From positions 1 to 63,740 of the forward strand of contig VGIR01000007.1 in NCBI GenBank assembly GCA_016867815.1: a stretch of DNA of 63,740 bases. Direction: 5' to 3'. The position numbers and the translations under genes were made by a program. Origin of the DNA: a candidate division WOR-3 bacterium (GTDB lineage: Bacteria; Hydrothermota; Tepidihabitantia; Tepidihabitantales; Tepidihabitantaceae). The notes beneath the pieces are model-generated. The model was not told the origin of the DNA and did no database searches. It saw nothing but the letters and a program-made list of their open reading frames with translations. Every line of letters begins with the position of its first letter. Positions within the stretch are counted from its first letter, which is position 1. Positions 50,094-57,243 of the stretch are shown piece after piece.

Positions 50094-50871
50094 CTAGAAG
50101 CAGCCGGCGGTGTGTCCTTTGCCGTCGACGTCTATCGCCGGCGAGCTCTTCTCAAGTCTGTAGTCGCCGCCCTTCGGATTGATGAACCTCGGGTCGCTCT
50201 CGACGTTACCCTCACCTTCGGGTACGTCATCGAAGTTCTCACCTTCGTTGTCGAGCACATTGTACTCAATCGTCATCCCGCCCTTGTCTTCGTCCGAAAC
50301 GACACCGCGGCCGTTGCCCGCGATGATGCAGAAACGGATCTCGGTCCCCGACGGGTCGTCTATCGAGTAGATGCCGGAAGGACCGTTGTCGACGATAGTG
50401 CAGTACTCGATACGCGCGGTGCCGGTCCCGAACATGTTCGACAGGTAGATACCTCGGTCGTCGTTGCCGTAGATCAGACAACGACTGATGTCGTGATGGC
50501 CGTCCTTGACGTTGATGACGTGCGATACACCACCGGTGAGGGTTAGACCTTCCACCGTGCAGTCCTCGCCCGAGAGAGTGAGCGCCGCGAACTCGCCGCC
50601 GGCGTCAATGACGGTCTTGCCCGGACCGGCGCCGAGTAGGGTAGTTTCGTCCTTCTCGACCTCGACCTCCTCCTTGTAGGTCCCCGGGTGCAACATAGAG
50701 GACGACGCCGTCATCGGCCGCATCCAGGGCTTCGTTGATTTCCTTGTAGTCGCCCGAGCCGTCCGCTGCGACGACGATGTCGGCGCTGGGCGGTCTGGCG
50801 ACGGTCTGCTTCTTCGGACAGCCGACGAATGCCAGCATCAGGATGGACAGGAACGGGAGCAGTTTCTTCAT
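50094..50871 (-). pseudogene. Parallel beta-helix lipoprotein, frameshifted
   Basis: The gene starts MKKLLPFLSILMLAFVGC (signal with lipobox, Cys18) at ATG 50871 and reads ADIVVAADGSGDYKEINEALDAADDGVVLYVAPG, the start of a right-handed beta-helix (pectate-lyase/NosD-like). At about 50682-50685 the frame shifts by one base in a CCCC run; the continuation is in the other minus-strand frame, TYKEEVEVEKDETTLLGAGPGKTVIDAGGEF, and the helix runs to 50094. One extra G in the coding strand explains it. Either the gene is broken, or slippage restores it, or it is a sequencing error. GGAGG is upstream of the ATG. Confidence 0.75.
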
Positions 50872-50891
50872 ATGGTCATTACCTCCGAGCG

Positions 50892-50920
50892 ACTATCCTC
50901 GCCAAGGGCTGGCCTGTCAA
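50892..50920 (-). promoter_or_regulatory. Promoter of the beta-helix lipoprotein
   Basis: On the minus strand: TTGACA (50920-50915), 17-bp spacer, GATAGT (50897-50892), leader of about 15 nt with CGGAGG. Confidence 0.5.
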
Positions 50921-51071
50921 ACCACGCCGAATAGCACTGCGTCCTCGCAGGAAGCTGTTCGAGCCGGCGCAAGAGGCAGCGGGTCGTCATGACGCAAGAC
51001 CAAGCCGGCTGACGGCTTCCCGCTATGCCTTGTCCCATGGGTCTTTCGCTCTCTCCCACATCTCCGAGGCC

Positions 51072-51106
51072 AAACCCCGCGGTTCACTTAGATGAACCGG
51101 GGGTTT
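51072..51106. other. Hairpin in a divergent intergenic region
   Basis: GGTTCA (51081-51086) and TGAACC (51093-51098) pair around a 6-nt loop, extended outward with interruptions (CCC/GGG and AAA/TTT). It lies in the 411-nt gap between divergent genes, away from both promoters, so a terminator is not expected. I see no gene in 50921-51251. Confidence 0.4.
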
Positions 51107-51251
51107 CGAGGACACGGCCCGTCTAGGAACGCAGCACGGCAGGCGCGGCCTTGTCGCACGGGCCTCAAGCCACAAGCTCCAGTCCGCAGACCGGAGGTCG
51201 CAGTCTTCGACAGCCGACCTCTTCCCTGCGAGGCAGGGCCTGCCGTTTCCG

Positions 51252-51279
51252 TTGACAGCCTTGAGCCTACCGATAGAAT
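51252..51279 (+). promoter_or_regulatory. Promoter of the divIVA operon
   Basis: TTGACA (51252-51257), 16-bp spacer, TAGAAT (51274-51279). The ATG at 51286 follows by 6 nt; no Shine-Dalgarno. Confidence 0.7.
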
Positions 51280-51285
51280 CCCGTG

Positions 51286-51786
51286 ATGGCTATCACACCC
51301 ATGGACATCAGAAAGAAGACCTTCTCGACCCATCGGGGCGGCCTTGACAAAGCCGAGGTCGAGGAGTTCATCGGCGAGCTCGCCACTGAGATAGAGAACC
51401 TGCGCAAGGAACGTGCGCAGCTCACCGAGAAAGCGGAAGAGCTGGCCAAACACCTGAAGGCGTACGAGGACACTGAGCAGCTGCTGAAGGATACGCTGGT
51501 GACCGCGCAGAAGGCCACCAACCAGCTGCGTGATGACGCGAAGAAGGAAGCTCAACTGATCATCGAGAAGGCGAAGCTCGAGGCGGAGCAGATCAAGCGC
51601 AATGCCGAACAACAGACCCGGGGCACCGGCGAAGAACTGCGCGCGCTCGAGGCGAAGCGCCTGGCCCTGAGTGAAGAGGTGGCCGCAGTCGCCCGGACCT
51701 ACCTGGCGCTGGCCGAGCGAATGAGCAACAGGAAACCGAATGCTGAAACAGCAGATAGCCCAAAGCGTCCAGGCGATAAGAGCTAA
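51286..51786 (+). CDS. DivIVA-like protein
   Basis: A 166-residue coiled-coil protein. It begins MAITPMDIRKKTFSTHRGGLDKAEVEEFIGELATEIENL, the DivIVA N-terminal membrane-binding segment, followed by a continuous heptad coiled coil (about 30-145). DivIVA proteins mark cell poles and septa. ATG 51286 lies 6 nt after the -10, predicting leaderless initiation; a GTG three nt earlier is also possible. It is first gene of a long run of housekeeping genes with overlaps, and its last 47 nt overlap punA. Confidence 0.82.
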   Translation: MAITPMDIRKKTFSTHRGGLDKAEVEEFIGELATEIENLRKERAQLTEKAEELAKHLKAYEDTEQLLKDTLVTAQKATNQLRDDAKKEAQLIIEKAKLEAEQIKRNAEQQTRGTGEELRALEAKRLALSEEVAAVARTYLALAERMSNRKPNAETADSPKRPGDKS

Positions 51787-52555
51787 GACCGACTTCCAAC
51801 CAGAACTCGGCATCATCCTCGGCACCGGACTCGGGAAGCTGGCCGGGGACGTCGCTGTAGACACCGCCATCCCCTACTCGGAGATACCACACTTCCCGCC
51901 GCCAACCGTAGAAAGCCACCGCGGCCGTCTGCTACTCGGCATGCTGGGCGGTCGCCCGGTGGCCGTGATGCAGGGACGGTTCCACTACTACGAGGGCTAC
52001 GAACCCGATCAGATCGCCCACCCCGTACGCGTCATGAAGGAGCTGGGCGTGGGCACGCTGATTGTCTCGAATGCCTCCGGCGGCGTCAACCCGCAGTTCC
52101 ACGCAGGCGAGGTTGCCGTCATCACCGACCACATCAACCTGACCGGACTCAATCCCCTGCGCGGGGCAAACGACGACACCCTGGGTCCCCGCTTCCCGCA
52201 CATGGCCGGCTGCTACGACCCCTTGCTGGTGAGCCTTGCCATGGATGCGGCGCTGAAGCTCGGCATCCGTCTCTACCCCGCCGTCTATGCCTGGGTCACG
52301 GGCCCGAACCTGGAAACCGCAGCTGAGTACCGCTACATCCGGACCATCGGTGCCGACCTCGTCGGCATGTCTACCGTCCCCGAGGTCATTGTCGCCCGGC
52401 ACGCGGGGCTGCGCGTGCTTGGATTCTCCGTGATTACGGACATGGGCCTGCCGGACGCCATGCAACCGGTCGGCCTGCAGGAAGTCCTGGCCATGGCAGC
52501 CAAAGCCGAACCGAGCCTGACGGCAGTCGTCGGCGAGGTGGTGAAACTCATATGA
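51740..52555 (+). CDS. punA: Purine nucleoside phosphorylase
   Basis: A 271-residue PNP (PunA/trimeric class) that splits purine (deoxy)nucleosides with phosphate for salvage. Motifs: ILGTGLGKLAGDV (phosphate loop, about 26-38), HFPPPTVESHRGRLLLG, GRFHYYEGY, SNASGGVNPQFHAGEVAVITDHINLTGLNPL, and the C-terminal GFSVITDMG with an Asn/Asp base-recognition region. ATG 51740 lies within divIVA. Its stop overlaps the bamD ATG by 4 nt. Confidence 0.92.
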   Translation: MLKQQIAQSVQAIRAKTDFQPELGIILGTGLGKLAGDVAVDTAIPYSEIPHFPPPTVESHRGRLLLGMLGGRPVAVMQGRFHYYEGYEPDQIAHPVRVMKELGVGTLIVSNASGGVNPQFHAGEVAVITDHINLTGLNPLRGANDDTLGPRFPHMAGCYDPLLVSLAMDAALKLGIRLYPAVYAWVTGPNLETAAEYRYIRTIGADLVGMSTVPEVIVARHAGLRVLGFSVITDMGLPDAMQPVGLQEVLAMAAKAEPSLTAVVGEVVKLI

Positions 52556-53301
52556 TGCGCTTGCGCCGATTCACATTCATCTTGCTCTTCTTTGCCGCCG
52601 CCGGGTGCACGAAGCGCGCCCAACTCCAGAACGTTCCCCGGGACGCGCAACAGGCAATAGACCGGGCAACTGCCAGCCTGGAAGCGAAACTCTATAAAGA
52701 GGCCGAGGAGCAGTTCACGTTCGTAATCTTCAACTTTCCCGGCTCCCGCCAGGCCTCGGACGCCCAGTACTACCTGGCCGAGACCTACTTCCGCAGCAAG
52801 GACTACATCCAGGCCCAGAGCGAGTTCGACTTCTACTTGAGGAACTTCCCGAACGCCCGGTTCCAGGAGGAAGCCACCTACAAGCTCGCAGTCTCCTACC
52901 TGCGATCCGCGCCAAGTCATGTGCGTGATCAGGTCCGGGCGCTCAAGGCCCGCGAGACCATCGACCAGTTCCTGGAATCCTACCCGGACTCGCCGTTCCG
53001 CCCGGAGGCCGAGCAGCTGCTCGGGGACATCGCCGAGCGGCTCGCCCTACGAGAATTCGACGCCGCTAGGATCTACTACACCTCCGGCGAGTACAAATCG
53101 GCACTGATCTACTATCATTATGTGAACGGGACCTACCCGGCAGATCGCTGGCCCGGCATCGAAAGGTACCGGTTCGCTGTCAGCCTGCTGGAGACCGCAG
53201 ACACAGCGAAGGCACGCGAAGTGCTGATGGAGATCGCAACCGGCTCGTCGGAGGAGACGGTCAAGAAGCTCGCTCGCGGCGCGCTGGCCCGCACCGACTG
53301 A
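52552..53301 (+). CDS. bamD: Outer-membrane assembly lipoprotein BamD
   Basis: A 249-residue lipoprotein: signal with lipobox FAAAGC (Cys19) and TPR-like repeats (ASLEAKLYKEAEEQFTFVIFNFPGSRQASDAQYYLAETYFRSKDYIQAQSEF) typical of the BamD/ComL family, which belongs to the BAM complex that inserts outer-membrane beta-barrels. Its presence implies a diderm organism. ATG overlaps the punA stop. nadD follows one nt later. Confidence 0.88.
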   Translation: MMRLRRFTFILLFFAAAGCTKRAQLQNVPRDAQQAIDRATASLEAKLYKEAEEQFTFVIFNFPGSRQASDAQYYLAETYFRSKDYIQAQSEFDFYLRNFPNARFQEEATYKLAVSYLRSAPSHVRDQVRALKARETIDQFLESYPDSPFRPEAEQLLGDIAERLALREFDAARIYYTSGEYKSALIYYHYVNGTYPADRWPGIERYRFAVSLLETADTAKAREVLMEIATGSSEETVKKLARGALARTD

Positions 53302-53302
53302 A

Positions 53303-53911
53303 GTGCCGCTCCGGCTCGGTGTGTTCGGAGGGTCGTTCAATCCCATTCATTTCGGTCACCTGCTGACGGCCGGGGATATGCGGTATCAGCTGCGCCTGGA
53401 CCGCATCCTCTTCGTTCCTGCCTACCATCCTCCCCACAAACATGGTCCCCTGACTGCCTATCGCCATCGGCTGTCCATGACGCAGCTCGCCATCGATAGC
53501 GAACCCGGGTTCAAGCTGTGCGCGATTGAGGAAAGCCGCCCTGGGCCCTCCTATACAGTCGATACGCTGCGCGAACTGCGGTCGCTGCACCCGGGAGCGA
53601 CACTGCACCTGATCGTGGGTAGTGACCAATACCGGGACGTCGCGTCCTGGCATCAACCCGGCCGGCTCACCAACCTGGCGCGGATCGTGGTCATGAGCCG
53701 GCCCGGAGAGGAGCGGCCTCCGCTCTTCCCCGGACACGACCCGAAACGGGTCCGGTTCTGCCCGGTGATTCCGGTCGGAATCTCGGCCGCAGCCATCCGG
53801 GCAAGACTTGCCAAGAACCTCTCTATCCGCTATATGTTACCTGTAGTTGTCGCCGAGTACCTGCGGCGACACCGCCTGTATCCTGGCCCGCGAACAAGAA
53901 GAACCGCATAG
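53303..53911 (+). CDS. nadD: Nicotinate-nucleotide adenylyltransferase
   Basis: NadD joins nicotinate mononucleotide and ATP in NAD synthesis. The 202-residue product has GVFGGSFNPIHFGHL (residues 6-20, the HxGH nucleotidyltransferase signature), SYTVDTLREL, and the ISAAAIRARL motif near the C-terminus. GTG start one nt after the bamD stop. The last about 10 residues are basic. Confidence 0.92.
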   Translation: MPLRLGVFGGSFNPIHFGHLLTAGDMRYQLRLDRILFVPAYHPPHKHGPLTAYRHRLSMTQLAIDSEPGFKLCAIEESRPGPSYTVDTLRELRSLHPGATLHLIVGSDQYRDVASWHQPGRLTNLARIVVMSRPGEERPPLFPGHDPKRVRFCPVIPVGISAAAIRARLAKNLSIRYMLPVVVAEYLRRHRLYPGPRTRRTA

Positions 53912-53934
53912 GGCAATTGCCCAAAGGAGACCTT

Positions 53935-54270
53935 ATGTTTGGAATCGCCCTCGCCCAGACGCCGGCCCCAACCGCGACTCCGGGCGCGCCTGCTGCCGGC
54001 GGCATGAACTCGATCCTCGGGTTCCTGCCCATTATCCTGATCTTCGCCGTCCTCTATTTCCTGATGATCCTGCCCCAGCAGCGCCGCCAGAAGAAGCACA
54101 CGCAAATGCTGGAACAGATCAAGCGGGGCGATCGCGTAGTGCTCGGTTCCGGCATCCACGGCATAGTGTCCAACGTCAGGGAACAGACTTTCCTGGTCAA
54201 GGTCGCTGAGAACACCGAACTCGAGGTCGACAAGTCAGCGGTCAGCTACAAGTTTGGCGCCGAAAAGTAG
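53935..54270 (+). CDS. yajC: Preprotein translocase subunit YajC
   Basis: A 111-residue YajC: one membrane helix (SILGFLPIILIFAVLYFLMILPQQRRQKKH, about 26-55) followed by the soluble domain with IKRGDRVVLGSGIHGIVSNVREQTFLVKVAENTELEVDKSAV. It associates with SecDF. The N-terminal 25 residues are Ala/Pro/Thr-rich. AAAGGAG is 5 nt before the ATG; the frame extends upstream to TTG 53917 but homology starts at the ATG. Its end overlaps the def start. Confidence 0.92.
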   Translation: MFGIALAQTPAPTATPGAPAAGGMNSILGFLPIILIFAVLYFLMILPQQRRQKKHTQMLEQIKRGDRVVLGSGIHGIVSNVREQTFLVKVAENTELEVDKSAVSYKFGAEK

Positions 54271-54805
54271 CCCGGCAGCGAAACCGGCGGGCGTCAACCG
54301 CCGGGTAGTCCTGTACGGCCACCGGGCACTCAGGACCAAGTCACGGCTCATCGGGGAACTTACGTCCGATCTGGTCAAGTTCCTGGAGGACCTGAAAGTC
54401 AGTATGCTGACGCAGGACGGGCTGGGACTCGCCGCCAACCAGATTGCCGAGACGGTCGCTGCGTTTGCCATCAACCCGCGCGCTGTCGACGACGACCGGG
54501 AGCCGTACTGCATCATCAACCCGGAGGTGGTCGCGACCGAGGGCCTCGTCGAAGCCGAAGAAGGGTGTCTCTCCCTGCCCGGGCTGTTCGACTTCCTGCC
54601 CCGTCCCGAATTCGTGCGCATCTCCGGGCTCAACGAGGAACTGCAGCCGATCACTGTCGAAGGCACGCGGCTACTGGCTCGGGCACTGCTGCATGAGATA
54701 GACCACTTAAACGGGGTGCTGTTCATCGACCACCTGAGCGAGTCGCGGCGGCGGATGCTCGGCACGAAGCTCAAGGAACTGGAGGAAAGGGAACGGTGCG
54801 CGTAG
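54254..54805 (+). CDS. def: Peptide deformylase
   Basis: Def removes the formyl group from nascent proteins. The 183-residue product shows all three motifs: GLGLAANQ (57-64), EEGCLSLPG with metal-binding Cys105, and HEIDHLNG with His147, Glu148 and His151. TTG start inside yajC; the first about 15 residues are unconserved. It overlaps fmt by 10 nt, so formylation and deformylation enzymes are coexpressed. Confidence 0.95.
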   Translation: MAPKSSPAAKPAGVNRRVVLYGHRALRTKSRLIGELTSDLVKFLEDLKVSMLTQDGLGLAANQIAETVAAFAINPRAVDDDREPYCIINPEVVATEGLVEAEEGCLSLPGLFDFLPRPEFVRISGLNEELQPITVEGTRLLARALLHEIDHLNGVLFIDHLSESRRRMLGTKLKELEERERCA

Positions 54806-55725
54806 CTTTCTTCGGCACTTCTGACTTCGCGGTGCCTGCCCTGCGTAGCCTCGCCCGGTCCGCGCACAGGATCGAAACTGTTGTCACCGCGCCGCCGCAA
54901 CCCAGCGGCCGAGGCCGGAAGCTCGTCCCCAGCCCCACAGAACAAGAAGCGCGTGCGCTCGGCATCAAAGTCCTGACCCCCCAGGACCCCAACGCTCCGG
55001 CGTTCATCTCTGAGTTTGGATCTCAAGCCCCGGACGCCGCGGTCCTGGCCGCGTACGGCTATATCCTGAAACCAGCCGCACTCTCAGTCCCTGCCTTCGG
55101 TTTCCTGAACATCCACCCTTCGTTACTTCCCCGGTATCGAGGTGCGGCGCCGATTCAGCGCGCCCTGCTTGCGGGCGAACACGAAACCGGCGTGACCATC
55201 ATCGCTCTTTCCGAGCAGGTTGACGCCGGCGACATAGTCGAGCAGGAGGTCGTCGCCGTCGGCCCGAACGAAACGGCGGGCGAGTTGTCGCGCAGACTGG
55301 CGGATGTCGGCGCCCGGCTCATCTTGCAGTCCCTGACTCAGCTTGCAGAAGGCAAGGCCCGCCGCGCTTTGCAGGACCCGGAACTGGCCACCCGTGCCGC
55401 GAAGATAGCCAAGGCAGAACGCAGCATCGACTGGCGGGAATCGGCTCAACAGATACACAATCGGATTCGGGCACTCTCCCCCGAGCCCGGAGCGGTAACC
55501 AGCTTCCGCCAGAGGCGCATCGTCCTGCTTCGCTCTGAGGTCAGCCCGGTTTCAGACCCGGGAGAGCCCGGCCAGATCCTCTTCGATCACCCGGGTCTTG
55601 TGGTCGCCGCCGGTGCGGGCGCGCTGGAGATCACCGAACTCAAGCCCGAGGGCAAGCGGGCCCAGACCGGTCAGGATTTCCGCAACGGCCACCGTCCGGT
55701 TGCCGGTGAAAGGTTTGCCGCATGA
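54796..55725 (+). CDS. fmt: Methionyl-tRNA formyltransferase
   Basis: Fmt formylates initiator Met-tRNA. The 309-residue product has RVAFFGTSDFAVPALRSL at the N-terminus, GFLNIHPSLLPRYRGAAPIQ with the catalytic Asn-His, and the C-terminal OB-like domain. GTG start within def. The stop overlaps the next ATG. Confidence 0.95.
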   Translation: MRVAFFGTSDFAVPALRSLARSAHRIETVVTAPPQPSGRGRKLVPSPTEQEARALGIKVLTPQDPNAPAFISEFGSQAPDAAVLAAYGYILKPAALSVPAFGFLNIHPSLLPRYRGAAPIQRALLAGEHETGVTIIALSEQVDAGDIVEQEVVAVGPNETAGELSRRLADVGARLILQSLTQLAEGKARRALQDPELATRAAKIAKAERSIDWRESAQQIHNRIRALSPEPGAVTSFRQRRIVLLRSEVSPVSDPGEPGQILFDHPGLVVAAGAGALEITELKPEGKRAQTGQDFRNGHRPVAGERFAA

Positions 55726-56465
55726 GACAGCGCCGCAAGCGCCGCAGCCACGCCCTGCGCACGCTCATCCTCATTCTGCTGGCAATCGCCCTGCTCATCG
55801 TCGTCCTCAATTGGCTCGTGATGCCGATGGTCGTCGGGCGCGGACGGGAAACAACAGTACCAGATCTCGTCGGCATTGACCGATTCGCAGCCGAGGAGTC
55901 GATCATCAAGGCCGGGCTGGTTCTCGGCGACGTTCGCAGCGTCTCCAACGCAACCGTACCCCCGGACCGGGTAGTGACCCAGCACCCTGAACCCCGGCAA
56001 AGGGTCAAGCTCGGGCGCAAGGTGCACATCGACGTGAGCATAGGCGGCTCCCGGATGAAGGTCCCCCATGTCGAAGGGCTCACTCTCGCCCGAGCCACCA
56101 CCCTGCTCTCCGCGTCGGGGATCTCCGTTGCCGGAGTCGAATCACTCCGCTCACTAACTCTGCCGGCGGGACAAGTGGTATCAACGCGTCCCCCCGCCGG
56201 CTTCGAGGTCGACGAAGGCGAACGCATAACCATCCAGATCTCCTCCCGGGTCGGCAACTTCCCGATGCCGGGCCTGGTCGGCATGAACGTGGGAGCCGCC
56301 TCCGGCATACTGGCATCACAGGGACTCATCCTCGGAAACGTGAAACAGGCCCCGAGCGACGAACCTGCAGGCAACGTGCTTATCCAGTACCCGGAAGAAG
56401 GCATGACGGTCCGTGACCTCGATACGGTAAGCCTGATCGTAGCCATCCCGCCGGGCAGAAGATGA
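55722..56465 (+). CDS. PASTA-domain membrane protein
   Basis: A 247-residue protein: a basic cytoplasmic start, one membrane helix (about 14-35), and three PASTA domains of about 67 residues (VPDLVGIDRFAAEESIIKAGL, VPHVEGLTLARATTLLSASG, MPGLVGMNVGAASGILASQGL). PASTA domains bind peptidoglycan fragments. Unlike PASTA kinases, no kinase domain is attached. ATG overlaps the fmt stop. It may sense or organise the cell wall. Confidence 0.85.
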   Translation: MRQRRKRRSHALRTLILILLAIALLIVVLNWLVMPMVVGRGRETTVPDLVGIDRFAAEESIIKAGLVLGDVRSVSNATVPPDRVVTQHPEPRQRVKLGRKVHIDVSIGGSRMKVPHVEGLTLARATTLLSASGISVAGVESLRSLTLPAGQVVSTRPPAGFEVDEGERITIQISSRVGNFPMPGLVGMNVGAASGILASQGLILGNVKQAPSDEPAGNVLIQYPEEGMTVRDLDTVSLIVAIPPGRR

Positions 56466-57100
56466 AGGTATCCGCGTCGATACTCGACTGCGACTTCCTC
56501 CGTCTCTCCGACGAACTGGCGGCGGTGGTGAACGCGGGCGCGGACGCCATCCATCTCGACGTGATGGACGGCCATTTTGTCCCGAACCTGAGCTTCGGAG
56601 TCCCGCTGGCAAAGGCCGTGCGCCGGGCCGTGAACGTGCCTGTCCACTCTCACCTCATGGTGCAGGAACCGGAGTGGCTGGTTGAGAAGTTTCTCGCCTA
56701 TTCCGACCTCATCACCTTCCACATCGAAGCAGCTGAGTCGCCGGAGCAGTGTATCGAGACAATCCGCGCCGCCGGCAAGGCTGCCGGGATATCTCTCAAC
56801 CCCAACACTCCGGTCGAGTCCCTCCGCCCGGTCATCGCCGACGTGCAGGACGTGCTGGTGATGAGCGTCTACCCGGGCTTCGGCGGCCAGGAGTTCTCCC
56901 GGGAATCGGCGGCCCGTATCCGCGAGACGGCCAGGCTCATCGCCGAGTCTGGCTCCAGAGCGACGATATCGGTCGACGGCGGGGTCAACCCGCAGAACTG
57001 CAACCTGGTGGCTGAAGCAGGCGCGCACTGGGTCATCGCCGGCAGCGCCATCTTCCGCAGCCCGGACTACGCCGCAGTCATCAAGGCCCTGAAGTCGTAA
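56462..57100 (+). CDS. rpe: Ribulose-phosphate 3-epimerase
   Basis: A 212-residue TIM-barrel enzyme of the pentose-phosphate pathway. Motifs: VSASILDCDFLRL (3-15), HLDVMDGHFVPN with metal ligands His31 and Asp33, SVYPGFGGQEF, and ISVDGGV. ATG overlaps the PASTA gene stop (ATGA). It is the last gene of the overlapping run; repeat DNA fills the following gap. Confidence 0.95.
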   Translation: MKVSASILDCDFLRLSDELAAVVNAGADAIHLDVMDGHFVPNLSFGVPLAKAVRRAVNVPVHSHLMVQEPEWLVEKFLAYSDLITFHIEAAESPEQCIETIRAAGKAAGISLNPNTPVESLRPVIADVQDVLVMSVYPGFGGQEFSRESAARIRETARLIAESGSRATISVDGGVNPQNCNLVAEAGAHWVIAGSAIFRSPDYAAVIKALKS

Positions 57101-57243
57101 CGAATGTAGAAGATGATGACAAAGTGGAAAGGGGCAATGACGAAGTCCGGACCTGGGACCGCCACTCTCGGACGTCTCTCCTGTGGCCCGGTGTATGACA
57201 CTGGAACCCTAGAACCCTCCAGCCCTCGAACCCTTTTCTAGAT
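57101..57243. repeat. Phrase repeat filling the rpe-ffh gap
   Basis: The left part has GAAGATGATGACAAAGTGG and CAATGACGAAGTCCGG text. The right part, 57201-57240, is a heptamer-like series, CTGGAACCCTAGAACCCTCC then AGCCCTCGAACCCTTTTC. The element ends 4 nt before the ffh ATG. No Shine-Dalgarno is visible. Confidence 0.75.
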
